This document shows positions 1-8,152 of a stretch of 64,000 nt of DNA, piece after piece. The position numbers and the translations under genes were made by a program. The stretch spans positions 5,456,001 to 5,520,000 of the forward strand of contig NZ_JBDFMM010000001.1 of assembly GCF_047238265.1 (NCBI RefSeq). The letters run 5' to 3'. Positions within the stretch are counted from its first letter, which is position 1. Each line of letters begins with the position of its first letter. Under the pieces are notes generated by a model. The model searched no databases and was not told the origin of the DNA. It worked only from the letters and a program-made list of their open reading frames with translations. Source of the DNA: Paenibacillus_F sp047238265 (GTDB lineage: Bacteria > Bacillota > Bacilli > Paenibacillales > NBRC-103111).

Positions 1-180
1 CCGGTCTTAGCTACCGTTTCCGGTAGTTATCCCGATCTTACAGGCAGGTTGCCTACGTGTTACTCACCCGTCCGCCGCTAACCATCCGAGAAGCAAGCTT
101 CTCTTCAAGTCCGCTCGACTTGCATGTATTAGGCACGCCGCCAGCGTTCGTCCTGAGCCAGGATCAAACTCTCCGATAAA
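1..180 (-). rRNA. 16S ribosomal RNA, 5' end (partial)
   Basis: The complement reads as the start of bacterial 16S rRNA: GAGAGTTTGATCCTGGCTC, then the conserved stretch through the TGCAAGTCGAGCGGAC segment, variable region V1 and the conserved GGCGGACGGGTGAGTAAC. Only about the first 180 bases are present and the gene continues beyond the left edge. The V1 flanks and the downstream CCTGCCTGTAAGATCGGGAT stretch match Paenibacillus-type 16S. The exact mature 5' end is inferred from similarity to Bacillus. Confidence 0.97.
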
Positions 181-370
181 GTTGTGCCGGCCAAAGGCCA
201 GCGGTTTATCTCAAGCTGATTAAGCTCAAACATTCGTTGCTGACGAGAATTTCTTCTCATTTTAATGTCTCATTACTGAGACGCTTCAATCACTCGTTGT
301 TCAGTTTTCAAAGGACAATCTTGTGTATGTTACTCTTTTGTATCGGCCCGTTTCTCTTGGCCGGAATTCC

Positions 371-399
371 ATAATACCATATCCATTTTTCGAAGTCAA
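371..399 (-). promoter_or_regulatory. rRNA promoter P2
   Basis: On the minus strand TTGACT (394-399) and TATTAT (371-376) are separated by exactly 17 bases and point toward the 16S gene. It is the promoter nearer to the gene. Confidence 0.75.
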
Positions 400-474
400 C
401 CTTTTTTTAAGATTAATTTCTCAGCTTTCGCTTCCGGCCTTGTTTTTCAAGGGCTCGTCCGTGTCAGCTAAATT

Positions 475-503
475 AATGTACCATGTCAGCAATAGCTTTG
501 CAA
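475..503 (-). promoter_or_regulatory. rRNA promoter P1
   Basis: On the minus strand TTGCAA (498-503) and TACATT (475-480) are 17 bases apart. It lies about 100 bases upstream of P2. Tandem promoters at this kind of spacing are usual for Bacillales rRNA operons, which supports the call. Confidence 0.6.
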
Positions 504-682
504 CAGGTTTTTTATTCCAGTTGTTTTGCTTGTGCGAGACAATGCTATCAGCATATCCGTCCGGGGGTTTTTATATACGTAGGAAAACTACTCTTCTTAA
601 GAAGGAGTATAGGCGCATATTCTCCGAACGGCAAACGAAAGCTAACTCCATCTGACTTAAGATATAGAGAGGAGGCACCCTC

Positions 683-853
683 ATGGAAAACAAAACGCAC
701 CGCGGAAACTACAAGGGAACCGCGCATATGAATGCAGAGAATCAGGATATGGAGTTTGCTAACGACACCCTGGAGCTGGCTGAAGATAAGCGCGCCATCC
801 GAAATAAGGACAAGCTGCACACGCAAACCCCGGATGCAAAAACACAGGATTAA
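683..853 (+). CDS. small hypothetical protein, 56 aa
   Basis: The reading frame starts with ATG at 683 behind a strong ribosome binding site (AGAGGAGG, about 8 bases upstream) and ends with TAA at 853, just before a clear terminator. The product is very polar, begins MENKTHRGNYKGT and carries a central acidic stretch (EFANDTLELAEDKRA). It has no signal peptide, membrane segment or cysteine. I do not recognise the family; its size and charge resemble small Bacillales sporulation or stress proteins, but that is only an impression. It is monocistronic, divergent from the rRNA operon. Start, RBS and terminator make it credible as a gene. Confidence 0.7.
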   Translation: MENKTHRGNYKGTAHMNAENQDMEFANDTLELAEDKRAIRNKDKLHTQTPDAKTQD

Positions 854-863
854 GCGAATAAAC

Positions 864-893
864 AAAAAAGGGCCCCTATGGGAGCCCTTTTTA
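864..893. terminator. bidirectional terminator
   Basis: A GC-rich hairpin (GGGCCCC TATG GGAGCCC) is flanked by A5 and T5 runs. It follows the small gene at 683 and also lies beyond the 3' end of the minus-strand acetyltransferase gene. Confidence 0.8.
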
Positions 894-995
894 TAATCTG
901 GCGGAAAGGCCGGGACTTCGCTGACCCGCATGACCTGCAACAAGAAGAAGCCGCTGGCTTGCTCAAGTATAGGTTCATTCTATCCTCGTTACCGC

Positions 996-1667
996 CTATA
1001 GGGGAAGAAGCGCCGTACGCTCCGCTGAACGGAGACGCGAGATCATCTCCTGCCACGTATGCGGCTTATTTGCAAGTACGGCGTAATATCGGGTCAGAAA
1101 ATCGGCAATAAGGGAAGACGGCAAGTATTCCGCGTCCTCATCCGTAGGCATGAAACACAAATCCAATTCGTTTACGGCTTCTCCGTCGTTCTGCCAGGAA
1201 GGATGAACGTAAGGAAAGTCCAGTCTGCGATAGCCCAGATGAGACAGAACCTCGCGGCGCACGAACGGATCCATCGGCTTTACGCCGCCAAACGTATGGT
1301 CCTCCACCCGGTAAGGATCATAGATCTCGGCGAACATGCCGATCATGGGCTTTCCGCTTTGAGCAGCCAGATCCGCCAGGTCATGCTGACGTTTACGGCT
1401 CAGGAATCTGCCTATGCCCAGGCCCGGCCGGCCGATTATGGTGAAGTCGGTCATCGCGATTCCCAGATCAGTGTAATAGCGGTACTCGGTCGCACCCACA
1501 ACTTCACCTTCGTGAACGGCTACGAACACCCGGATACCGGGATCTTGGAGCGGTTCTTTCCAAAGGTCAAAATCAAGCACCTCTTCCGCGGGAAAAACGG
1601 TCTGCATAAGCCGGTGCATTTTCGCAAATAAAGGGTCGTTGATATCGGTAATACGTATGTAGTCCAT
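996..1667 (-). CDS. GNAT-family N-acetyltransferase
   Basis: The 223-residue product looks like a GCN5-related N-acetyltransferase, which transfers an acetyl group from acetyl-CoA to an amine. The N-terminal half has the fold signature, with the strand VFVAVHEGEVVGATEYRYYT followed by a core strand (AMTDFTIIGRPG) and a Gly/Arg-rich turn (RPGLGIGRFLSRKRQHDL) in the acetyl-CoA pyrophosphate-binding position. The substrate is unknown. I chose ATG at 1667 because GAGAGG lies 9 bases upstream; the ATG at 1676 would place the Shine-Dalgarno directly against the start. It is the last gene of a minus-strand run with the acetyltransferase at 1740 and the amidase at 2524. Confidence 0.8.
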   Translation of the reverse strand: MDYIRITDINDPLFAKMHRLMQTVFPAEEVLDFDLWKEPLQDPGIRVFVAVHEGEVVGATEYRYYTDLGIAMTDFTIIGRPGLGIGRFLSRKRQHDLADLAAQSGKPMIGMFAEIYDPYRVEDHTFGGVKPMDPFVRREVLSHLGYRRLDFPYVHPSWQNDGEAVNELDLCFMPTDEDAEYLPSSLIADFLTRYYAVLANKPHTWQEMISRLRSAERTALLPL

Positions 1668-1739
1668 GGGCCTCATCCTCTCAAGTAGTGTTGCTTAAAG
1701 CTATGTCCATCTCACATCTTCAGGAATAGAGAGCAGCCT

Positions 1740-2432
1740 CTATAAAAAGGGGTTTTTCCACTCCATCAAAAGGGCGTGGTTAAGGGAATCTTCGTCTTCC
1801 AGGTAATTGGGCAGCACGGCGACCGGCATGCGCCCGCACCGGAGCAGGAAAGTCAGGACCGGGTCGTGAAGCATCCCGGACACGACCGCGTCGACGTATT
1901 GATCGGCGGTCATTTTACCGGCCTGTGCCCCGTAACCGGGCATCCTTCCCCCGCCCAGGAGACGGCGCAGCCCCAGATGGACGACGGTCTCGTACATGGA
2001 GAACATCAGCCATTTGCCCAGGCCGAGCTTCCTGTAAGACGGCATTACGCATACATCCACTACATAGAGGGAATCTCCCTCGGGATCGTGGTTGCGGATA
2101 TAGCCTCCGTCCGTGATTTCCTCCCATGTATGCTCAGGATGCAAGGGATCGAACGGGATGCGGAGCGCCGTCATGGAGCCGACGATTTTGCCGCCTATCT
2201 CGATGCAGAGAGCCCCCTCCGGAAATAGCCCCGCATGGTTGCGAAGCTGTTCTTCGTTCCACCAGAGTTCCTCGGGAAAAGGCGGGGGAAAGCTTAGGCG
2301 CTGCACTTCGATCAAAGCTTCGAAGTCCGCTTCCGTGTAGCTTCTGATCAAAGCGGGAACCGGTTTCTCCCCGTCGAACACGTACATTTTTTTCATATAC
2401 TTAGGTGTCTCGGACTCCGGTGTCGCATTCAT
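1740..2432 (-). CDS. GNAT-family N-acetyltransferase
   Basis: The 230-residue product is a second GNAT acetyltransferase. The motif-A region is clear around residues 120-145 (SLYVVDVCVMPSYRKLGLGKWLM), with the R-x-x-G-x-G-type acetyl-CoA loop as RKLGLGK. The N terminus (TEADFEALIEVQRLSFPPPFPEE) matches the domain that B. subtilis YhcX carries fused to a nitrilase domain. Here the nitrilase is a separate gene just upstream on the same strand (2524-3381), and the order is reversed relative to that fusion. The two probably work on related substrates, which are not known. The ribosome binding site before ATG 2432 is weak, so a start a few codons downstream is possible. Confidence 0.82.
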   Translation of the reverse strand: MNATPESETPKYMKKMYVFDGEKPVPALIRSYTEADFEALIEVQRLSFPPPFPEELWWNEEQLRNHAGLFPEGALCIEIGGKIVGSMTALRIPFDPLHPEHTWEEITDGGYIRNHDPEGDSLYVVDVCVMPSYRKLGLGKWLMFSMYETVVHLGLRRLLGGGRMPGYGAQAGKMTADQYVDAVVSGMLHDPVLTFLLRCGRMPVAVLPNYLEDEDSLNHALLMEWKNPFL

Positions 2433-2523
2433 CTCGTTTCAGGCCCCCGCTTCGTTAAATTTTAGTGCCGCTCCTGTAACCCGCTTGTCTTTTTCAAAAT
2501 GATGGGATCTTATAGTTGTGGAT

Positions 2524-3381
2524 TTATACCCAGTCGGTATACAAATCGGTTCTGCGGTCGCGCCACGTGGTTACGGAGCCTTTCTCGCGGACTTCTTCCA
2601 ATAGGGCCAAATCCAGATCGGCGGTAATGATCATATCGTCGTTGATTTCACCTTCGGCCAGTATGCCGCGGGGAGGGAACGGGACGTCGTTCGGGGTAAG
2701 GACAGCCGCTTGTCCGAAATTTCCTCTCATAAAGTCCACGGTAGGAAGTGACCCGATCGTTCCGGTCACGACTACATAGATCTGATTCTCGATAGTACGG
2801 GCATGGCAGGAGTAGCGGACGCGGTGGAAGCCGTGACGATCATCCGTGCAGGAAGGACAGAAAATAACGTCGGCGCCGCGGGCTTTGGCCATACGGACGA
2901 TTTCGGGAAACTCCATGTCGTAGCAGACGAGAATAGCGATACGGCCCTTGTCCGTGTCGAATACCTGAAGAGCGTCGCCGGCTCCCATGTTCCACTCTTT
3001 CACTTCCGTCGGGGTGATGTGCAGCTTCCTCTGCTCCCCTACCCGGCCGTCCGGATAAAATAAAAACGCGGAGTTGTACAAGCGCCCGCCGTCTTCGATG
3101 ATATGAGTGCCGCCGATGAGATGCATTCCGGTCGACTTGGCAAGTCCCTTGAACAGCTCCATATATGAGTCGGTAAAGGAGGGCAGATCGTTGATCGTCA
3201 GCGCTCCCTCCCCGGGATTGCGAATGGACAACAGTTGGGTTGTAAAAAGCTCCGGAAAGAGCACGAAATCGGAATCGAATTCCTGCGCCGTTTTGACGTA
3301 ATGCTCTACTTGATCCGCAAACTCCTCAAAGCTCGAAATGGTATGCAGATGATGCTGGACTGCGGAAACTCTGAATTTCAA
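2524..3381 (-). CDS. carbon-nitrogen hydrolase (nitrilase superfamily amidase)
   Basis: The 285-residue product has the complete Glu-Lys-Cys triad of the nitrilase superfamily: E44 in LFPELFTTQ, K119 in QRKLHITPTE and C153 in LVCYDMEFPE. Such enzymes hydrolyse non-peptide C-N bonds in amides or carbamoyl compounds, and act in the cytoplasm. The sequence resembles the C-terminal half of B. subtilis YhcX. The start is TTG at 3381, eight bases behind a perfect AAGGAGGAG site; the frame stays open further upstream, but without a comparable site. It heads the minus-strand run with the two acetyltransferases, and is divergent from the methyltransferase at 3496. The substrate cannot be told from sequence. 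Confidence 0.88.
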   Translation of the reverse strand: MKFRVSAVQHHLHTISSFEEFADQVEHYVKTAQEFDSDFVLFPELFTTQLLSIRNPGEGALTINDLPSFTDSYMELFKGLAKSTGMHLIGGTHIIEDGGRLYNSAFLFYPDGRVGEQRKLHITPTEVKEWNMGAGDALQVFDTDKGRIAILVCYDMEFPEIVRMAKARGADVIFCPSCTDDRHGFHRVRYSCHARTIENQIYVVVTGTIGSLPTVDFMRGNFGQAAVLTPNDVPFPPRGILAEGEINDDMIITADLDLALLEEVREKGSVTTWRDRRTDLYTDWV

Positions 3382-3495
3382 AACGAACTCCTCCTTAGAC
3401 GGAAAAAACTTGTCCGCAAACCCGTATGAACCGGATGGATTTGCCGATGATTTTATTATATGATGAATGATTGTGGAACAAAAGGAGGAATCCCC

Positions 3496-4290
3496 GTGCA
3501 AAAACAATTCAGCGAACACAACCAGTCGGCCTGGAACCAGCACGCTTACGAGGCTTGGCTGAACCGGTTCGGAACCCCTGCGGAAGCAGCTGCGCTTATC
3601 AGCCGGAATCCGGAGGGAGCCGTGCGGTCTTTCAGCCGTTTTCTCGGGGATCTCAGCGGAATTAAAGCCGTTAATCTGCTCGGCTCCCACGGCAGCAAAG
3701 CCGCAGCGCTAGGCATGCTGGGTGCCCGCGAAGTAACGGTTGTAGATATCGCGGCGGAAAACGCCAAATACGGGACGGAGCTGGCGGAGGCTGCGGGAGT
3801 GCGTGTCCGTTACGTCGTCTCCGATGTGCTGGAGCTTCCCGAGGAAGAGCTGACCGGCGATTATGGTCTCGCGCTAATGGAGTTCGGCATTCTTCATTAT
3901 TTCTTGGAACTGAAACCGCTATTCGATGTAGTGGTCAGGCTCCTCGCTTCCGGCGGACGGCTGATCCTGCAGGATTTTCATCCCGTTACGACCAAATTGA
4001 TTTCTTCACGAGGTTCGACCGCCAAGGTCCGGAAGCACAAAGTAACCGGCGATTATTTCGATACCTCTATAGAAGAGACGGATGTCGCTTACTCCAAATT
4101 CCTGCAGGGGCAGGATGAGTCGGCCTTAATTAAAGTCCGGCACCGTAAATGGACGCTGGGGGAAATCGTTACAGCCGCCGCCTCGTCGGGATTATTTATC
4201 GAAATTCTGGAGGAAGAGCCCAACCGGTCTTCGGATATTTACGACAAAGGTATTCCTAAATCGTTCACGCTCGTGGCTAAAAAACTCTAG
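3496..4290 (+). CDS. class I SAM-dependent methyltransferase
   Basis: The 264-residue protein has a class I methyltransferase layout: motif I as VNLLGSHGSKAAALGMLG near residues 60-78, an acidic residue after the next strand (VTVVDIAAENAKYG), and a post-motif strand YGLALMEFGILHYFLEL. Motif I is unusual in having LGSHGS instead of the E/D-x-G-x-G consensus, but SAM-binding methyltransferases with such variants are common in Bacillales. The start is GTG at 3496, seven bases behind AAAGGAGG; an upstream ATG at 3460 has no such site. The target is unknown. The gene is monocistronic, divergent from the amidase, with a terminator at 4382. Confidence 0.8.
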   Translation: MQKQFSEHNQSAWNQHAYEAWLNRFGTPAEAAALISRNPEGAVRSFSRFLGDLSGIKAVNLLGSHGSKAAALGMLGAREVTVVDIAAENAKYGTELAEAAGVRVRYVVSDVLELPEEELTGDYGLALMEFGILHYFLELKPLFDVVVRLLASGGRLILQDFHPVTTKLISSRGSTAKVRKHKVTGDYFDTSIEETDVAYSKFLQGQDESALIKVRHRKWTLGEIVTAAASSGLFIEILEEEPNRSSDIYDKGIPKSFTLVAKKL

Positions 4291-4381
4291 CCGCATGTAA
4301 TTCCGCCATGGAGAGCGCATCCGGATTTACAGTGCGAAATAGACAGCATGTATTAAGGATAGCTTATCGCAATAAAACCGG

Positions 4382-4412
4382 AACCGCCCCAACAATAGTT
4401 GTGGCGGTTTTT
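4382..4412 (+). terminator. terminator after methyltransferase gene
   Basis: The hairpin ACCGCC-CAAC / GTTG-GGCGGT is followed by five T residues. Confidence 0.75.
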
Positions 4413-4553
4413 GCCGTTTCGCAAAGCTGAACCATTTGGTTAGAAGACCCGGGAAACGATATACTTATAGAAGAATGTTAATGGACATGGCTCTCCGTTA
4501 TTAAGGGGCCGGTTCAAAAAGGTATACTGCAAATTGATCTATGGGGAAATAAA

Positions 4554-4571
4554 GTTAACGTTGACGTTAAC
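4554..4571. promoter_or_regulatory. probable MerR (YfmP) operator
   Basis: The sequence GTTAACGT-TG-ACGTTAAC is a perfect 8-2-8 palindrome, followed directly by another GTTAA. It lies 45-63 bases before the MerR start and overlaps a candidate -35 element (TTGACG, 4561-4566). MerR regulators bind such dyads in their own promoters, so autoregulation is likely; this is inferred. Confidence 0.55.
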
Positions 4572-4616
4572 GTTAATTAGGAGTAATCTTGATATTAGCG
4601 ACTGGGAGTGGTAAAC

Positions 4617-5078
4617 ATGACACGGTTAAAAATTGATGATGTCGCCAAGGAGACGGGATTGACCAAGCGTACGATCCGGTATTATGAAGAGATCGGCCTT
4701 CTGGAGCCGCCTACGCGCAGTGATGGAGGCGTAAGGCTGTACACTCAGGAAAACGTGGACCGTCTGAAGAAAGTGCTGCTGGCCCGCGAAGTGCTCGGCT
4801 TTTCTTTGCAGGAGCTGCAGCATTTCCTGACGATCGATACGCTGCTCGCTTCCTACCGCGAAGGTTCGGACGGCTACGCCGTAGAGCTTAAGAAACAGGA
4901 GGAGCTAAAGCGCGTAGCGGACGGGCTCGCCGAACAGGTGGACATGCTCGATCTCAAGATTCATAAGATGGAGGCGTTCCGCAAAGATATGGAAGACCTG
5001 CTCTCCAAGGTGCGTGAAGCGATCGGCCAGCCTCAAACGGCGGCATCCTCCGGTAAGACTCCGTCTTCCGGACAATAG
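4617..5078 (+). CDS. yfmP: MerR-family transcriptional regulator YfmP
   Basis: The product of 153 residues starts with a MerR winged-helix DNA-binding domain (residues 3-70, KIDDVAKETGLTKRTIRYYEEI, then GGVRLYTQENVDRL), followed by a long coiled-coil dimerisation helix and a short Ser/Thr/Gly-rich tail. It strongly resembles B. subtilis YfmP, including GFSLQELQHFL. YfmP regulates the adjacent exporter gene yfmO, and the same pair is kept here. I chose ATG 4617 over GTG 4608 because GGGAG lies eight bases upstream. No Cys suitable for metal binding is seen, so an organic ligand is more likely than a metal. Confidence 0.9.
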   Translation: MTRLKIDDVAKETGLTKRTIRYYEEIGLLEPPTRSDGGVRLYTQENVDRLKKVLLAREVLGFSLQELQHFLTIDTLLASYREGSDGYAVELKKQEELKRVADGLAEQVDMLDLKIHKMEAFRKDMEDLLSKVREAIGQPQTAASSGKTPSSGQ

Positions 5079-5132
5079 ACGTGCTCGTGGCACCCACTTC
5101 CGGCCAGACTTGTGCGAGGGGTGCATATTTGT

Positions 5133-6311
5133 ATGGATCAGGGAATAAAAAAGCAAACACGCGCACGTTATGTCACGGTGTTTGCAACTTTTCTTGCTTT
5201 TATGGGAATCGGGGTCGTCGATCCGATTCTCCCGATTATAGCCGAAAAAATCGGCGCGAATCCCGCGCAGATCGAGCTGCTTTTTACCGCTTATATCCTT
5301 ACCATGGCGATTATGATGATTCCGTCCGGACTTGCGGCAACCCGCTTCGGCGATAAAAAAATGATGGTTGCCGGTCTCGCCGTCGTGACCGTCTTCGCTT
5401 TTCTGTGCGGCGCGTCCGGCGGCATTACCGAGCTCGCTTTGTTCCGGGCAGGATGGGGCTTCGGGAACTCCATGTTCTTCGCCACCGCGATGACTCTGCT
5501 CATTGCCTTGACGCCTTCGGCCAATACTGCCGTCGGCATGTACGAAGCCGCGATCGGTCTCGGAATGGCGGGCGGACCGCTTGTCGGCGGACTGCTCGGC
5601 GGAATTTCCTGGCGGCTGCCGTTCATCGCGACAGGCTGTTTCGTTCTTATCGCGTTCCTGCTGGTGCTGTTCATGATTAAGGAACCGGAGAAAAAATCCG
5701 TCCGCAAAGCGGCGGGACTCAAGGAGCTTATGCACTTGGCAACCCATAAGCCGTTCCTGCGCGTGGCGGGCTCCTCTATGTTCTATTATTACGGATTTTT
5801 CGTCGTTCTAGCTTATTCGCCACTCATGCTCCATATGTCGGCTATCCAGCTCGGCCTTGTCTTCTTCGGCTGGGGCCTCATGCTTGCTTACGGTTCCGCG
5901 AAATTGGCTCACACTCTGGAAGAACGCTACAAACCTTCGCAAATCATTCCGTGGAGCCTTGGAGCGTTCTGCCTCATCCTGCTGCTGCTGTTCCTGGTTC
6001 ACACGCTGTGGCTGCAAATTCTGCTGATTGTCGTCATCGGCTTGTTCTGCGGATTGAACAATGCTTTGTTCACAAGCCATGTAATGGAGGTTTCTCCGTT
6101 TGAACGGAGCGTAACGTCCGGCGCCTACAATTTCGTGCGCTGGATGGGGGCGGCCATCGCTCCGGTGTTATCGGGCTACATCGCCCACCACCTGTCGGCT
6201 CAGCTGCCTTTTGCAGTAGCGGCCGGCCTGGCGCTCGTCGCGGTTATTGCGATGTCCGTCTGGCGCAGCCGTCCGGCCAAAGCCGGGGCAAGCGGGCCTC
6301 AGGCCGGATAG
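5133..6311 (+). CDS. yfmO: MFS multidrug efflux transporter YfmO
   Basis: The 392-residue protein is a 12-helix major facilitator superfamily drug:proton antiporter. The N terminus (TRARYVTVFATFLAFMGIGVVDPILP) is typical of the YfmO/bacillibactin-exporter-like subfamily, and the motif-A loop between helices 2 and 3 reads GLAATRFGDKKMM. It sits in the cytoplasmic membrane and probably exports toxic organic compounds. It follows yfmP by 54 bases and is probably cotranscribed with it. The start at ATG 5133 has GAGGGG upstream; GTG at 5112 is the alternative. The stop is followed at once by the 13-bp tandem repeat. Confidence 0.9.
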   Translation: MDQGIKKQTRARYVTVFATFLAFMGIGVVDPILPIIAEKIGANPAQIELLFTAYILTMAIMMIPSGLAATRFGDKKMMVAGLAVVTVFAFLCGASGGITELALFRAGWGFGNSMFFATAMTLLIALTPSANTAVGMYEAAIGLGMAGGPLVGGLLGGISWRLPFIATGCFVLIAFLLVLFMIKEPEKKSVRKAAGLKELMHLATHKPFLRVAGSSMFYYYGFFVVLAYSPLMLHMSAIQLGLVFFGWGLMLAYGSAKLAHTLEERYKPSQIIPWSLGAFCLILLLLFLVHTLWLQILLIVVIGLFCGLNNALFTSHVMEVSPFERSVTSGAYNFVRWMGAAIAPVLSGYIAHHLSAQLPFAVAAGLALVAVIAMSVWRSRPAKAGASGPQAG

Positions 6312-6321
6312 GCGTTTCCGG

Positions 6322-6435
6322 CGGAGCGGCGCTTCCGGCGGCGCTTTCGGGCGGCGCTTTCGGGCGGCGCTTTCGGGCGGCGCTTTCGGGCGGCGCTTTC
6401 GGGCGGCGCTTTCGGGCGGCGCTTTCGGGCGGCGC
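6322..6435. repeat. 13-bp tandem repeat, seven perfect units
   Basis: The unit GGCGGCGCTTTCG is repeated seven times without a mismatch from 6337 to 6427, with a partial eighth copy after it and a degenerate copy before it. It lies between the yfmO stop codon and the shared terminator. The unit length is not a multiple of three, and no plausible gene uses it. Confidence 0.95.
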
Positions 6436-6437
6436 AT

Positions 6438-6484
6438 AAAAAAGCCTTTCGTTCCTCCTAAGTGGGAGGACGAAAGGCTTTTTT
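6438..6484. terminator. bidirectional terminator between yfmO and galT
   Basis: A long hairpin (GCCTTTCGT-CCTCC / GGGAGG-CGAAAGGC) is flanked by A6 and T6 runs, and can serve both converging genes. Confidence 0.9.
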
Positions 6485-6487
6485 GGC

Positions 6488-8102
6488 CTATTCGGCGGGT
6501 ACGTAGCCGAGGCTGCCCAGGAAGCGGTCGAATGCCGCCTGACCGGCATCGGTCCGCTTGAACACGCCGGCATCTTCAAGCACCCGCTTGAATTTGCCGC
6601 CGATTTCCCGCTGCAGGAGTTCATGCGCCTCCGGCAGGGAAAGGGCCGTGCCGCTTGCGGCGACAAGCTCGCCGATCCACGCGGCATGCTTCTCCAGCGG
6701 ATGGCCCGACTCCAGGCCGTCCGCACCGTTCCACGCGGAATCTCCGGTAAGGAACCCGGCGATTCCGCTGATTTCTTCCTGGAGACGGCCAGGAAGAACG
6801 GCCAGACCCATCACCTCAATCAAGCCGATGTTCTCCTTCTTGATGTGGTGAAGGTTGCGGTGCGGATGGAAGATGCCATCCGGATGCTCTTCGCTCGTGC
6901 GGTTGTTGCGGAGCACGAGGTCCAGTTCGTACTGCCCGGAGGCATTGAACCGGGCGATCGGGGTGACGGTGTTATGGGGAACCCGTACACCGTCCGCCGT
7001 TTCCGTGAACGCCGCGATGTCGGCCGACGGGTCGCTGTAGGCGCGCCATGCGGCAAGCAGTTCGTCGGCGGCACGGAGAACATCCTCGCGGCCGCTTCCC
7101 GCGAGCCGCAGGACCGACATCGGCCACCGGACGATTCCGACCGAGACGCCGGGGTTCGTGCCGGAAGCGAACGCTCTCTCGACGGGAGCGAGACTCCATC
7201 GGAAATTTATGATTTCCCCCTTGAAAATGATCGTGGCTCAGAATCGACCCGCCGACAATCGGCAGATCCGCATTTGAACCCACAAAATAATGCGGAATCT
7301 GTTCGATAAAGTCAAAGAGCCTGCGGAAAGTCCGTTCCGATATTTTCATCGGGACGTGCTTTTCGTTTAAAACGATGCAATGCTCGTTGTAGTAGACATA
7401 GGGAGAGTATTGAAAGTACCAGGCTTCCCCGTCAATCGTAAGCGGAAGAATGCGCAGGTTCTGCCTGGCTGGATGATCCAGCCTGCCCGCATAGCCTACA
7501 TTGTCCACGCACAGGAGACATTGGGGATATCCGCTCTGATTGAGCGTCCGCAGAAGGGCGATCTCCTTCGGATCTTTCTCGGGCTTGGACAAATTGACGG
7601 TAATCTCAAGATCTCCGTATTCCGTCGGAGCCGGCCAATACCCGTTCTTACGTATCCGGTCCATACGAATGTAATTGCTGTTTATGCAAAGCTCGTAAAA
7701 CCAGTCCGTCGCTCTCCCTACTCCGTCTTTCCTGGTGATTTCCCCGAACTGCCGGGCAACCTCGGACGGTCTCGGCATCAGAAGTCCCATCAAACGGGCG
7801 TCGAGTAGATCCCGGCAAGTGGTCGTATCCGCTTCAAGACGTCCGCGGGTATAGGCGTAGTCGAGTAAAATTCCGAGCATTTCTCCGGGCTCCGCGGCCG
7901 CCTCTTCGTCTTGCGCGTCTGTCTCCGCGCCTTGATACGGCTCTGGCAGACCCAGCGCGTCCAAAAGCGCGTTCCTCGCCGCGCATACATCCAAGGCTCC
8001 GATCATCCCCTTCGCGAGGGCAAACGACACCAGTCGTTCGACGGCAAGCGCTGCTTGATCAGCCTGATTTTGTGCTTTTTCCCGTTCCAAGTCCGTATTC
8101 AT
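6488..8102 (-). pseudogene. galT: galactose-1-phosphate uridylyltransferase, frameshifted
   Basis: GalT exchanges UDP-glucose and galactose-1-phosphate in the Leloir pathway. The N-terminal piece runs to GGSILSHDHFQGG, which holds the catalytic His-x-His region of Firmicute-type GalT, and on to HKFPME. It then loses homology. The C-terminal half (from about ERAFASGTNPGVSVGIVRWP) is in another frame. Removing one base near 7193 restores a continuous protein of about 537 residues, close to B. subtilis GalT (513). ATG 8102 has AAGGAG 11 bases upstream; GTG 8114 is the alternative. It is the last gene of galK-galE-galT. As read, the enzyme would be non-functional unless the extra base is a sequence error. 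Confidence 0.88.
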
Positions 8103-8152
8103 CGCTTCACTCACTCCTTACGCCGGCAGGCAGGTAAACTCCAGATGTTAGG

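Larger units (their letters stand above)
181..682. other. rRNA leader and promoter region
   Basis: This gap holds the rRNA operon leader on the minus strand, including the Bacillus-like segment TTGTCCTTTGAAAACTGAAC near 299-318, and two tandem rRNA promoters listed separately. Around 585-612 there is a weak inverted repeat centred on TCTTAAGA. The right end carries the ribosome binding site of the small plus-strand gene at 683. No other gene is apparent. Confidence 0.7.
4291..4616. other. intergenic region between methyltransferase and yfmP
   Basis: This gap holds the methyltransferase terminator (4382-4412), about 100 bases with nothing recognisable, and the regulatory region of the MerR gene with its perfect palindrome (4554-4571). 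A possible promoter is TTGACG at 4561-4566 with TAATCT at 4584-4589, 17 bases apart. Confidence 0.6.

Noticed and set aside
6322..6435. Short tandem repeats as a possible CRISPR array
   Set aside because: The 13-bp units are contiguous with no unique spacers and no cas genes are nearby.
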